In this document: positions 35,052-45,690 of the stretch, one piece after another
How the letters are laid out: every line of letters starts with the position of its first letter
Position numbering within the stretch: position 1 is the stretch's first letter
The notes under the pieces: generated by a model
The model's input: only the letters and a program-made list of their open reading frames with translations
Database searches by the model: none
What the model was told of the DNA's origin: nothing
Translations under genes and position numbers: made by a program
Origin: Anolis sagrei
Lineage: Eukaryota; Chordata; Lepidosauria; Squamata; Anolidae
Assembly (NCBI RefSeq): GCF_037176765.1
Contig: NC_090025.1
Span: 170,670,040-170,734,039 of the forward strand
Reading direction: 5' to 3'
DNA: 64,000 nucleotides

Positions 35052-35181
35052 CAGGCATGGGCAAACTTTGGCCCTCCAGGTGTTTTGGACTTCGACTCCC
35101 ACAATTGGGAGCCTACGGGCTGTTAGGAATTGTGGGAGTTGAAGTCCAAAACACCTGGAGGGTTGAAGTTTGTTCATGCTT
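35052..35181. mobile_element. Palindromic MITE (family Y)
   Basis: GGGCAAACTTTGGCCCTCCA at the left, GTCCAAAACACCTGGAGGG at the right. Confidence 0.85.
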
Positions 35182-35186
35182 CATTT

Positions 35187-35716
35187 ATCAATGGTTTTCA
35201 ACATGTGGGTCCCCGGATGTTTTGGCCTTCAACTTCCAGAAATCCTAACAGTTGGTAAACTGGCTCAGATTGCTGCGGGTTGTAGGAGTCTAGTGTCTAG
35301 ATTCAGGGAAGTCATGCTACCCCTCTATTCTGCCATGGTTAAACCACACTTGGAATACTGTGTCCAATTCTGGGCACCACAATTGGAGGGAGCAAGCTTG
35401 TTTTCTGTTGCTCTGAAGATTAGGATGCAGAACAATCGTTTCAAACTACAGGAAAGGAGATTCCACTAGAACATTAGGAAGAACGTCCTGACCATGAGAG
35501 CTGTTAAGCCGTGGAACTCTGTCCTGGAGCATAATGGAGTCTCCTTCTTTGGAGGCTTTTAAGCAGAGGCTGCATGGCCATCTGTCAGGGGTGCTTTGAA
35601 TGCGAGTTTCCTGCTTCTTGGCAGAATGAGGTTAGACTGGATGGCCCATGAGGTCTCTTCCAACTCTTCTATGATTCTATGAAAACACCTGGGGACCCAC
35701 AGGTTGAGAACCACTC
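35187..35716. mobile_element. hAT MITE (family Z) split by CR1
   Basis: Left half AATGGTTTTCAACATGTGGG to about 35285, right half 35684-35716 ending ACAGGTTGAGAACCACT. The CR1 sits between. Confidence 0.8.
35286..35683 (+). mobile_element. CR1 LINE 3' end
   Basis: Translates as [20 protein letters not shown], then the CR1 3' UTR ending CAACTCTTCTATGATTCTAT. Confidence 0.9.
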
Positions 35717-35749
35717 TATATAATATTTATAATAGTCTAGTGTAATGCA

Positions 35750-35754
<5 letters not shown>

Positions 35755-35792
<38 letters not shown>
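35755..35792. repeat. (AAT)n microsatellite
   Basis: Uninterrupted AAT repeats. Confidence 0.9.
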
Positions 35793-35793
<1 letters not shown>

Positions 35794-36166
35794 TGATATT
35801 ATAATTATACCACGCATTGTTATAATTATACCACACATTGTTGTGGCCTAGCCTGGTGATCTGGAAAATAAAGTAATGAGAAAGTGTTGGTTTCTAATAT
35901 ATGTAATTTCTTTATGCTTGTGGGTAAACAGTATTTCTTGTTGTTTCTTTGCCACTGTTGATGTAGAGATTGTCTGGTTTGCCTACCCTGGAACATGCAA
36001 CAGATCATTGTCCTTCTTTAGGGGTCCCTTTCAAATCTATGATACTATATCAGTGGGTGTGTGAATCATACCTATCTATCTATATCTATGGCTAGATGGC
36101 TCTTGTCAGGAGAGCTTTGATTATGTTTTCTTGCCCTGGTGAAGGGAGTTGGACTGGATGGCCTTA

Positions 36167-36565
36167 AGTATTTTCTGTTGGTCATGAGGTTTCTGTGTGG
36201 GAAGTTTGCCCCAATTCTGTCATTTGTGGAGTTCAAAGTGCTCTTTGATTGTAGGTGAATTATAAATCCCAGTAAGTACAACTCCCAAATGTCAAGGTCT
36301 ATTTTTCCCAAACTCCACCAGTGTTCTTATTTGGGCATATTGAGTATTAGTGCCATGTGTGGTCCATATCTATAATTGTGAGACCACAGTGCTCTCTGGA
36401 TGTAGGTGAACTACAACTCCAAAACCAAAGGACACTGCCCACCAAACCCTTCCAGTATTTTCTGTTGGTCATGAGAGAACTGTTAGCCAAGTTTGGTTCA
36501 ATTCCATCATTGGTGGAGTTCAGAATGCTCTTTGATTGTAGGTGAATCCCAGCAACTACAACTCC
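36167..36565. mobile_element. hAT element interior fragment
   Basis: Repeated segments AGTATTTTCTGTTGGTCATG and GGTGAACTACAACTCC match the interior of 20157-20895. A CR1 tail-like piece (36093-36163) precedes it. Ends are not preserved. Confidence 0.7.
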
Positions 36566-36945
36566 ATGTGTCTGTATGTATGTGTGAATGTGTATATGTA
36601 TATTTCTGTGTTTATATGTATATATGTGTGTGCTTGTGTATATGCATTTATGTGTGTATGTATATGTATATGTGTGTGGGTGTATATGTTGATGTGTATA
36701 TGTGTGTGCTTGTGTATATATGTGTGTCTGTATGTATGTGTGCATGCATATATGTATATTTCTGTGTTTATATGTGTATACGTGTGTGCTTGTTTCTATG
36801 CATATATGTGTATATGTATGTGTATATGTGTGTAGGCGTATAGGTAGGTGTGTATGTGTGCATATTTGTGTGCTTGCATATATATATGTGTGCTTGTGTA
36901 TATGTATACGAATGTATACATATGCATGTATATATGGTTTATTTC
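36565..36945. repeat. TG-rich low-complexity tract
   Basis: About 380 bp of TGTGTATATG-type variants. It creates long spurious frames on both strands. Confidence 0.9.
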
Positions 36946-36984
36946 GGTGGGGGGGGGGTTAAAGTCCATTTTGCTGGGTGTTTG

Positions 36985-37720
36985 TGTGTTTTTAGGGGTG
37001 ATGGTTGTAAAGATCCTTTACCTTGCCAGCCTGGATGGCAGGGCCTAGGAGAAGCAGGCCAGTTAGTTGCAGCTTTAGTAAGCCTGGCAGAGGGCAGCAG
37101 TAGCCATTTTAGTTCAGGGAAAAACACCATTTTAGAGAGGGGGAGTGTCCTAGGCCTGAGTCAGCATTAGAACAGCCAGGATTGGTGTAGAAAAGGGGGC
37201 GGAGTTTAGCATGGTTTGGAGGGAAAGAAGAGGGCTATTTCAGTCAGTCTATTGTTGTTGGAGATTAGAGTAGGAAGGTAGTTTAGGAGTTCGTGTTTGA
37301 GATTAGTTAAGAATAGGCAGTTTGCCTTAGGTTTGCCAGCAAAGTAAGCTGTAGCAAACTGGAAAAAGCTATTAGGGGAAAAATAGCTGGAGTTGTAGTT
37401 AGCTAGGCCTCAGTTTAGGGTAGCTAAGCTACAGTTGTATCTTGACAGAGATTCAGTTCCTGTCAAGTGTACTTGGTTTTAAAGAGAAGAAAATCTCTGT
37501 TGTTGTAACAAAGAAAGAACCATTTACATGTAACCATTACGCTTGCAAGACAAACCAGAATTTCTCTGTAACCGCCAAGATTTTAAAGCAGCACTTACTT
37601 TCTTGTATATTTCTATCAATAAACTTTCCTTGATAGTTTTAAAATTTAAAAAGCCTGAGTCAAGTGTGCCTTTGTGGCTATAGTTCATTTCAAACATCCT
37701 CAACTTGTTTTCCTTTAAAG
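36985..37720 (+). repeat. Possible solo LTR or other repeat (uncertain)
   Basis: A block with GGGCGGAGTTTAGC, a late CAATAAACTTTCCTTGATAG stretch and a T-rich region is laid out like an LTR, but matching ends were not found. May be an unrelated unique sequence. Confidence 0.3.
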
Positions 37721-37834
37721 AAGCACATAAGAAGATACAGTGTTTGGTGATCTTTAAACCCCTTTTTACTATTTTGAGCAGCTGGAGTGTTCCTGTACGT
37801 TATAGTTATGGTGGCAGCGGAAGTTAATTAGAGA

Positions 37835-38172
37835 GTCATCCCCTCAAATGATATAAAGGTGCCAGCGAAGTCTTTATATTGCGCCTGTGAGGCAGGTGGG
37901 ATCGTGAGCAGGGCCTCACCAGATGAACGCAGAGATTGCGTGGGTTCATATACAGAAATGCGGTCACGAAGGCAGATGGGTCCCAAACCATTTAGGGCTT
38001 TGTAGGTAAGCACCTGCACCTTGAATTGGGCCAGGTAGATGAACGGCAGCCAATGGAGCTCCTTAAACAGGAGGGTTGACCTCTCTCTGTAAGGAGTGCC
38101 AGTTAAGAGCCTGGCTGCCGCCCGCTGTACCAACTGAAATTTCCGGGCCGTTTTCAAGGGCAGCCCCATGTA
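37835..38172 (-). mobile_element. L2/CR1-group LINE fragment, inverted
   Basis: On the - strand: MGLPLKTARKFQLVQRAAAR, KELHWLPFIYLAQFKVQVLT, LNGLGPICLRDRISVYE. It abuts the + strand copy but overlaps it in protein position, so it is a separate insertion rather than a twin-primed half. Confidence 0.85.
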
Positions 38173-39440
38173 AAGTTAATATATTGATATATAATAGGTG
38201 TTACTGGGTGTTACTGGGAGACTCCTGTTCAACCCCACAACCTTTGTCTTGTGGGGTTCCTCAGGGTTCAATACTGTCTCCCATGTTGTTTAACATATAC
38301 ATGAAGCCGCTGGGAGAGATCATCCGGAGTTTCGGAGTGCGATGTCATCTGTACGCGGATGATGTCCAACTCTGTCACTCCTTTCCACCTGCTACTAAGG
38401 AGGCTGTCGAGGTCCTGAACCGGTGCTTGGCCGCTGTGACAGTCTGGATGAGGGCGAACAAATTGAAACTGAATCCAGACAAGACAGAGGTACTCCTGGT
38501 TAGTCATAAGGCCGAACAGGGTATAGGGTTACAGCCTGTGTTGGATGGGGTCGCACTCCCCCTGAAGACGCAGGTTCACAGTTTGGGTGTGACCCTGGAC
38601 TCATCGCTGAGCCTGGAACCTCAGGTTTCGGCGGTGACCAGGGGAGCATTCGCACAGTTAAAACTCGTGTGCCAACTGCGCCCGTACCTTGGGAAGTCTG
38701 ACTTGGCCACGGTAGTCCACGCTCTGGTTACATCCTGTCTAGACTACTGCAACGCTCTCTACGTGGGGTTGCCTTTGAAGACGGCTCGGAAGCTCCAGCT
38801 AGTCCAACGCTTGGCAGCCATGATACTAACAGGAGCAAAGCGCAGGGAGCACACAACTCCTCTGCTGCACCAGCTCCACTGGCTGCCGATCTGCTACCGG
38901 GCTCAATTCAAAGTACTGGCGTTGGCCTATAAAGCCCTAAACGGTTCTGGCCCAAGTTACCTATCCGAACGTATCTCTGCCTATCAGCCCGCCAGGACCC
39001 TAAGATCTTCTGGGGAGGCCCTGCTCTCTATCCCGCCTGCTTCACAGGTGCGGCTGGCGGGGACGAGAGACAGGGCCTTTTCTGTGGTGCCCCCCCCCGG
39101 CTGTGGAACGCCCTTCTTATGGAGGTAAGATCAGCCCCCTCGCTAATGGTGTTCCGAAGAAGATTAAAAACTTGGATGTTTGAACGGGCATTCGGTTAAA
39201 CAGTGCAATGAATGTGATGATTACAGGAATGGAAATTTGGACGACGGATTGGATCACGACTCTAGTTATGAGATGCATTGTGTTGTCTATTGTTGTGTCA
39301 ATATTGTATATTATGCTTTTATGGTTTTAAATTGTGTATCGTTGATTGATTCTTATCCTTGTTGTAAACCACGTTGAGTCGCCTGTTGGGCTGAGAAACT
39401 GCGGTATACAAGCAAAGTAAATAAATAAATAAATAAATAA
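38173..39440 (+). mobile_element. L2/CR1-group LINE with long open reverse-transcriptase frame
   Basis: An open frame (38076-39128, the LINE part from about 38190) includes CGVPQGSILSPMLFNIYM (RT motif), CHLYADDVQL (catalytic YADD), NKLKLNPDKTEVLLVSH and LDYCNALYVGLPLKTARK, to SVVPPPGCG where a C-run changes frame. The 3' UTR has GAGTCGCCTGTTGGGCTGAG and an AAAT tail (39420-39438). The long unbroken frame marks it as the youngest LINE here. The 5' part, including the endonuclease, is missing. Confidence 0.9.
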
Positions 39441-39589
39441 TATTGATAATAATATAATGTAATACAATATAATACTAATAATAATACAATATAATAATTA
39501 TATATTCTGGTGATATGGTGTTGTCAATTACAGCCTAATATAGGGGAGTTATTAACTATGGTGCATTTGGGCTCAGTGCAAAAAGAGAC

Positions 39590-40110
39590 CAAGGCCAATG
39601 CTGGGTCTCACTCTGCCTTTCCCTCTCTCTCTCTTTCTCTGTTTTGCCAGGCTTGTCGGCGTGAGCGTCAGCGGCGGGCGGGGCGTCCCCTGGCGGGAAG
39701 AGCCTTCCTTTCCCCGCGGGCGGGGCCGTTGCCTGGGAGGCGGTGCGGAGGGAGGGCAGGCCGGCTCCGGGAAGCGGGGCTCCGCGCTGGGACTGGTTCC
39801 TTCGCAGCCATTTTCTGTCCAACCAAACAGCCGATTTGCGGAGGGAGCCAACCAGGGCCGCACTGGAGGTTTGTGCCTGGCTCCGGCCAATGATTGGTAA
39901 CCGGTTTCACTGCAGGCTCGAATGAAATGTCCGACTCCTTGCCCGCCGACGCTGCTGCTACTCCTCTCGCCGTGGAAGGAAGGAGAGAAGGAAGAGCGGG
40001 CCCCACTCCCGCCTTGAATGGCGCTTTGTACTCATTCTGAGGAGGAGGCGGGAAAGGAAGGCCTAGCCAGGGAGCCGTGTCGTCGCCACAGGAGGAAACC
40101 ATGTTTCTGA
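39590..40110 (+). promoter_or_regulatory. NFYB: NFYB GC-rich promoter with CCAAT boxes
   Basis: This is the most GC- and CpG-rich block near NFYB, against an AT-rich background. It contains GC-box-like GGGGCGG stretches, a CCAAT at 39595-39599, and an overlapping CCAAT (39887-39891) and ATTGG (39893-39897) pair. No TATA box is evident. It lies about 7 kb upstream of the first coding exon, where a noncoding first exon is expected. NF-Y is the CCAAT-binding factor, so self-regulation is plausible. The exact start site and first-exon donor were not resolved. Confidence 0.7.
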
Positions 40111-41619
40111 AGGAGGCCAGAGATAGAGAGGAGCAGGCCTCGCCAGGATTTCCTGACTGGAGATGCAGAACCTCATCCAACTGAGGAGTTGTTGTTGTTA
40201 TTGTTGTGGCAAGAGACAATTCCCCCTCAAAATGGGGGCAGCAAAGGGAGGGTCGTCCTGACAGGAGCCCACCCTTTTCTGCCCTCAAAAATGGAGGATT
40301 TGAAAAGGAAGAGTGTTGTTGTTATTTGTGCCAAGCGTTTCTTCCTCAGGAAATTTAGGCAGGAGGAGAGTAGGAAACAGGCCTGTCCAGGTGTTTTGGA
40401 CTTAAACTCCCACCATTCCTAACAACCTCAGGCCCCTTCCTTTCCCTCGCTCAGCTGCATAAGGAAAAGGAAGAGGCCTGAGGCAATTAGGAATGGTGGG
40501 AGTTGAAGTCCAAAACACTTGGAGGGCCCAAGTTGGCCCAGGCCTGTTGGGAAAGGATCTGATCTGTGCAAAATGGGGGGAAGGAGGAGGAAAGGGAGTT
40601 TTGTTGTTGTTGTTATTGTTGTGGCAAGAGACAATTCCCCCTCAAAATGGGGGCAGCAAAGGGAGGGTCATCCTGACAGGAGCCCACCCTTTTCTGCCCT
40701 CAAAAATGGAGGGCTTGAGAAAGAAGGAAGAGTGTTGTTGTTGTTTGTGCCAAGCGTTTCTTCCTCAGGAAATTTAGGCAGGAGGAGAGTAGGAAATAGG
40801 CCTGAGCCAGCTTGGGCCCTCCACGTGTTTTGGACTTCAGCTCCCACCATTCCTAACAACCTCAGGCCCCTTCCCTTTCCCTCCTCAGCTGCATAAGGCT
40901 GTTAGGAATGGTGGGAGTTGAAGCCCAAAACACCTGGAGGGCCCAAGTTGTCCCAGGCCTGTTGTGAAAGGATCAGACCTCTGCAAAATGGGGGGAAGGA
41001 GGAGGAAAGGCAAAGTGTGTTGTTGTTGTGACTGGGGGGAAGGAGGAGGAAAGGGAAAGTGTTGTTGTTGTGACTGGGGGGAAGGAGGAGGAAAGGGAAA
41101 GAGTGTTGTTGTTATTGTTGTGACTGGAGCCAACCCTCTTCCAAATGGGGGCCTGAGGAAATGTTGTTGCAATAGCTGACCCCCCCCCCCCCTTTCCTCA
41201 AAATATTGTCCTCGAAGCAGCCCAAAATGGTGGCAGAAGCAGTGGAGGGAAAGATTGTTGTTGTTATAACTGGAGCTGACCCCAGGAAGAGGCCTAAGGC
41301 TGTTAGGAATGGTGGGAGTTGAAGTCCAAAACACTTGGAGGGCCCAAGTTGGCCCAGGCCTGTTGGGAAAGGATCAGACCTCTGCAAAATGGGGGGAAGA
41401 AGGAGGAGGGAAGGTAAAGTGTGTTGTTGTTGTGACTGGAGCTGACCCTATTCCAAATGTGGGCCTGAGGAAATGTTGCAATAGCTGACCCCCCCCCCCC
41501 TCCTCAAAATATTGTCCTCGAAGCAGCCCAAAATGGAGGCAGAAGGAGTGGAGGGAAAGATGATTGTTGTTGTGACTAGAGCTGCCCCCCTTTTAAATGG
41601 GGGCCTGAGGCAATGTTGT

Positions 41620-42050
41620 TGTCAAAGGCTTTCGTGGCTGGAATCACTGAGTTGTTATAGGTTTTTTCAGGCGATATGGCCATGTATTGTCGAAGGCTTT
41701 CATGGCTGGAATCACTAGGTTCTTGTGGGTTTTTTCGGGCTATATGGCCATGTTCTAGAGGCATTTTCTCCTGACGTTTCGCCTGCATCTATGGCAAGCA
41801 TCCTCAGAGGTAGTGAGGTCTGTTGGAATTAGGAAAATGGGTTTATATATCTGTGGAATGACTGGGGGGTGGGGCAAAGAGCTCTTCTCTGCTGGAGCTA
41901 GGTGTGAATGTTTCAACTGACCACATTCATTAGCATTTGAAGGCCTGGCTGATATGGCATTCTCTCCTGACGTTTCGCCTGCAGGCAAAATGTCAGGAGA
42001 GAATGCCTCTAGAACATGGCCACATAGCCCGAAAAAACCTGCAACAACCC
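41620..42050 (-). mobile_element. Ribozyme-bearing repeat with terminal foldback
   Basis: - strand copy with the family landmarks (GAAAGCCTTCGACAATACA, CATGGCCATATAGCCCG, GATATATAAACCCA inverted). At 41958-42050 a second, + strand half begins, giving a head-to-head junction inside the ribozyme. Confidence 0.65.
41770..41811 (-). ncRNA. Hammerhead ribozyme motif with complete core
   Basis: On the - strand: ACCT, CTGAGGA, TGCTTGCCATAGATGCAGGC, GAAA, CGTC, AGG. Helix II pairs GCUUGC with GCAGGC; helix III is one C-G pair with no loop; helix I pairs CCU with AGG. Such minimal helix III forms are known in Penelope-like elements and act as dimers. Confidence 0.75.
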
Positions 42051-42564
42051 TGTTGTTGTTGTCATTGTTGTTGTTGCAGGAGCCTATCCCCCCCCCTTTT
42101 CCTCAAAATGTCCTCTAAGCAGCCCAAAATGGGTGCAGAAGGAGTGGTGGGAAAGGTTGTTGTTGTTGTGACTGGAGCTCAACCTCTTCCAAATGTAGGC
42201 AGAAGGAGTGGAGGGAAAGGTTGTTGTTGTTGTGACGGGAGCTCACCCCCTTCCAAATTGGGGGCCTGAGATAATGTTATTATTGTTGCAAGAGCCAATA
42301 CACCCCCACCCCCTTTCTTCAAAATATTGTCCTCAAAGTAGTCCAAAATGGGGGCAGAAGGAGTGGCAAGAGATTTCCCTTCCTTCCTCCAAATATTGTC
42401 CCCAAAGCAGCCCAAAATAGGGGGAGAAGGAGGTAGCAGTGTCGGATGTTGCCCCAACAGGAGCGTTCTCGAAACGGGGGCAGGAAGAGAGGGAGTTTTG
42501 TAGCAAAATGTTGTTGTAGTAGGATTCTGACTTGTTCAAAATGGGGCAATAAGGAATGGGAAAG

Positions 42565-43030
42565 TTGCTGTGAGTCTTCCAGGCTGTTATGGCCATGTTC
42601 CAGAAGCATGTGGACGTTTCGCTCACATCTATAGCAGGCATCCTCAGAGGTTGTGAGGTCTGTTGGAAACTAGACAAGTGAGGTTTATATACCTGTGGAC
42701 TGTCCAGGGTGAGAGAAGGAACTATTGTCTGTTTGTGGCAAATGTGAATGTTGCAGTTGGCCCCCCTGATTAGCATTGAATGGCCTTGCAGCTTCAAAGC
42801 CTGGCTGCTTCCTGTCTGTGGGAATCCTTTGTTGGGATTCCTGTCTGTGGGAATCCTTTGTTGGTCCTGATTGTTTCCTGTCTGGAATTCCCCTGTTTTC
42901 AGAGTGTTGCTCTTTATTTACTGGCCTGATTTTGGAGTTTTTTAAATAGCTAGATTGAAATTCACAAGCATGTGGACAATTTCCACAGAAAGGAGGAAAC
43001 CAAGAAAATGAACAAAATCTGTTTAGAGGG
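42565..43030 (-). mobile_element. Ribozyme-bearing repeat
   Basis: - strand copy with GGTATATAAACCTCACTTGT (inverted) and CAACAGACCTCACAACCTC. Includes a short tandem duplication of GATTCCTGTCTGTGGGAATC at 42835-42870. The last 60 bases are in the opposite orientation. Confidence 0.65.
42612..42654 (-). ncRNA. Hammerhead ribozyme motif, core kept, helix I altered
   Basis: On the - strand: ACCT, CTGAGGA, TGCCTGCTATAGATGTGAGC, GAAA, CGTC. The bases after GTC differ from the family, so helix I does not close. Confidence 0.65.
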
Positions 43031-43344
43031 GAAGAGTGTTGCCGTGACAGACCGCTATCAAAATGTGAAGGGAGCCCCCTCCCCCCCAGAATTAAGGCAG
43101 GAGGAGAAGGAAAGAGTGTTGTTGTGACAAGAGGTAACCCCCTCATAATGTGATGCAGGAGAGTGTTGTGGCAAAAGCTGAGTTCCTTCAAATTGGGGGG
43201 CATAGGAGGAGGAGGAGGGAGTGTTGTCATGATAAGAGTTGACCAACCCCCTCCAAAAAAGAGGACAAGAGGAGATAGTATTGTGACAGGAGGTGACACC
43301 CCTACCCCCAAATGGGAGCAGGAGGAGGAAATAATGCCGCTTAC

Positions 43345-45460
43345 CTGTTAAGGTAGCTTTGCATGTTTGGTTCAAAGAAGCAGGGGCAGGCAAACCGGAA
43401 AGCAATGGCTTCACAGCCCCCCTTTTTCCCCTTCTCACATTTTCAGGCCATCAGGCAGGAGGGGGATTGAGCTTAGACAATGGGGAGCCCCATGGAGTCA
43501 CTTGGAGATTGGGAGCGGTGCCCTCTTTGCAGGGTGCAGCTATGTACTCTTAATATTCTCAAGGCTTGGCCTTCCTTCTCTTTATCTCCCCCCCCCCCCT
43601 TTGTAAAAAAATCCTTTATTTTACTAGGGTGGAGTTGGGCCTGTTTTTGTAGATGGGCTTTTGTCTGCCATGTTTCTAGATCATCCTTCCTCTACCCCTG
43701 CACCTTAGTGGCGATGGCCTAGCCTTTTAGAAAGGAATTTTGTTTTGTTTTTTATTTTTGCTCCTCTGCCCTTCCTGGATGGGGGGTGGTGGTGTTTGGA
43801 AGCTGGTTTGACAAGTGGGTCTCTCCCCTCATTGGAGAAGCACCTGCTCTTGTCTCGCTTCACCTGATTTCCACGCCTAAGAATCCCAAAGTGTTTTTAT
43901 GGTGCTGTGATGCTGGATGTCATCTCACAATCATTGGTGAGTGGACAATTTTTCAAGGTCTTGAAGGATTCAGATATTGCCCCTTGACTCCTGACTTGTG
44001 ACTTGTTCCAGGTTTTGTCTTATGCATCCAGGCTTCTTCATCCTCTTTCTTAGTCACTTTTTTCTTGCCAAATCTTGTATAACTGAAGCACCTTCATGCA
44101 ATAGATCTAGGAGTATATGTGGAAATCTTGAGATTGGCTTCTAGAACGTATACAGAGTTGCTCCAAATTGGCATTGTGCTGTAATTGCAAACTTCAGTTC
44201 TCTTGTTTGAAAATGCATGCACGTAGTGGATGGAACTGTATGAATCAAGACTGAGAAATAGTTGGCTGTCATTGAGGGGTTCTGTAATTTTTGGAAAGGG
44301 TCAGATTTTCATCTTGTGTTTGCCATATTTGAGAAATTGCTTGCTTGCTTCAGTCCTAGACAAAATATCTTTTGAGATAATTTTTAAAAGGTTTGGGTAG
44401 TTGTATTCCCATTTGTTTTGTTTTGTTTGGTACAGCATGTGTTTCTCCTTTATTTATAGTTACTTAATTTGTTTTAACAGCCTACAACAAATGAGACTAT
44501 GCATCTGTTATCCTTTCATGTAACTGCAATTGGAGAACATACCTTGTCCTTTATACAAAATGTTACTGACCTGTTGATTTCTTGAGAGTACCACTAGTTA
44601 GGTAGTATTAGGTGCATCTGTTTCATATTTCTCTAAGAAAGGGAGTCCTTTTTCAACAAGAGATTGTGAATGTCAGATAAACAAAAAAACCTCTTCAATT
44701 ATATATAAAAAGTTTAACTTGAGAAAATATGAGAGCCTATAATTAGGTGGTCAAGATCTTGAAAGCATTGAGCATTGGGCATCACCATGTCACTTTCTAA
44801 TTGGTAAATTAACCCCCTTTACTATTAAACTTGCTGTATACTTTTGGTAATGCAGGTTTTTTCCTATGTGCAGTATTACACAGTTTTATTTGTAGGAACA
44901 AGATCACTTTGTGTTTTGACTACACAAGTTACTGCAAACATAACTGAAATGTAAATAAGTAAAATACATAGAAAGAAATACATCTGATATCACTTTATTT
45001 ATGACATCCATAATATAGTGCTAAAGGCTCATAAAAACATGCCCAATTTGAGTTGAGTGGGTCTTTTGCTAGGTGTAGGGTTGCAGCCCCAAAACTAAAT
45101 TAGATGAAGGACATATGATATATGCTGAGTAGCTGCAATGTAACTAATCTAGCTTATTAAAACGCTGCTACAACTGATTGAGTCTTCAGTGTGATCTAGT
45201 CTCTCTTTTTTTTCAGAGCAGTATCCAGCACAATTATTTTTCAGTGAAATATAGCAATTCTAACTACTCGCTAGTGCAGGTCATAATCATGTGCTGAATT
45301 GTAGAAGAATGTCACATATGAGGTTTTCTATGTTGCCTCGTTTGTCTGCATGTATAGAATAATTTTGATGATGCCAGAGACTTATTTACTTGGACATGTA
45401 ATTATACTTATAGTTTTTGTTGCATACATTTAGAAAACGAGTATTTATATGGAATAAGAG
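43345..45460 (+). other. NFYB: NFYB intron 1, unique part
   Basis: No exon recognised. Short homopolymer runs (C near 43590, G near 43780). Otherwise AT-rich unique sequence. Confidence 0.5.
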
Positions 45461-45461
45461 A

Positions 45462-45690
45462 ATCGATGTGATGTAGTAGTTTGAGTGCTGTCCTAAGACG
45501 CTGGAAACCAGGGTTTAACATTTTGTTCAGTTTTGGATACTCGCAGGATGATCTTGGACAAGTTACACACTCTTAGCATCAGAGGGAGGCAAACACAACC
45601 CCCACCCCAAACAAACCTTGCCAAGAAAATCCTATGCTAGGTTCACCATAAGTTGAAAACAACTTAAAAGGACACAATAACAAATACAGA
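45462..45690 (+). mobile_element. Sauria SINE
   Basis: GATGTAGTAGTTTGAGTGCT, box B GGGTTTAACA, CTTGGACAAGTTACACACTC, and the tail CACCATAAGTTGAAAACAAC. Confidence 0.85.

Larger units (their letters stand above)
40170..43340 (+). repeat. GTT-rich tandem repeat region in NFYB intron 1
   Basis: Degenerate units of about 100-150 bp alternate GTTGTTGTTGTGACTGGAGC, short C-runs and (C)CAAAATGGGGGCAG-type motifs. AAAATGG recurs at about 40224, 40286, 40569, 40643, 40701, 40984, 41224, 41386, 41529, 42127, 42344 and 42538. MITE Y arms (GGGAGTTGAAGTCCAAAACA) and two ribozyme-bearing repeats are embedded. Confidence 0.75.

Noticed and set aside
36347-36962. Long frames rich in Tyr, Cys, Val or His, Thr
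   Set aside because: Translations of the TG/CA low-complexity tract in several frames.
37835-39440. Twin-primed single LINE insertion
   Set aside because: The inverted and upright parts overlap in protein position, so two separate insertions are needed.
39510-40288. Coding frames in the NFYB promoter (for example a 206-codon - strand frame)
   Set aside because: CpG-island sequence gives long frames on both strands; none shows a conserved family.
40885-43438. Several 90-210 codon frames in NFYB intron 1
   Set aside because: They arise from the GTT/C-run tandem repeats and embedded transposons; no domain is recognised.
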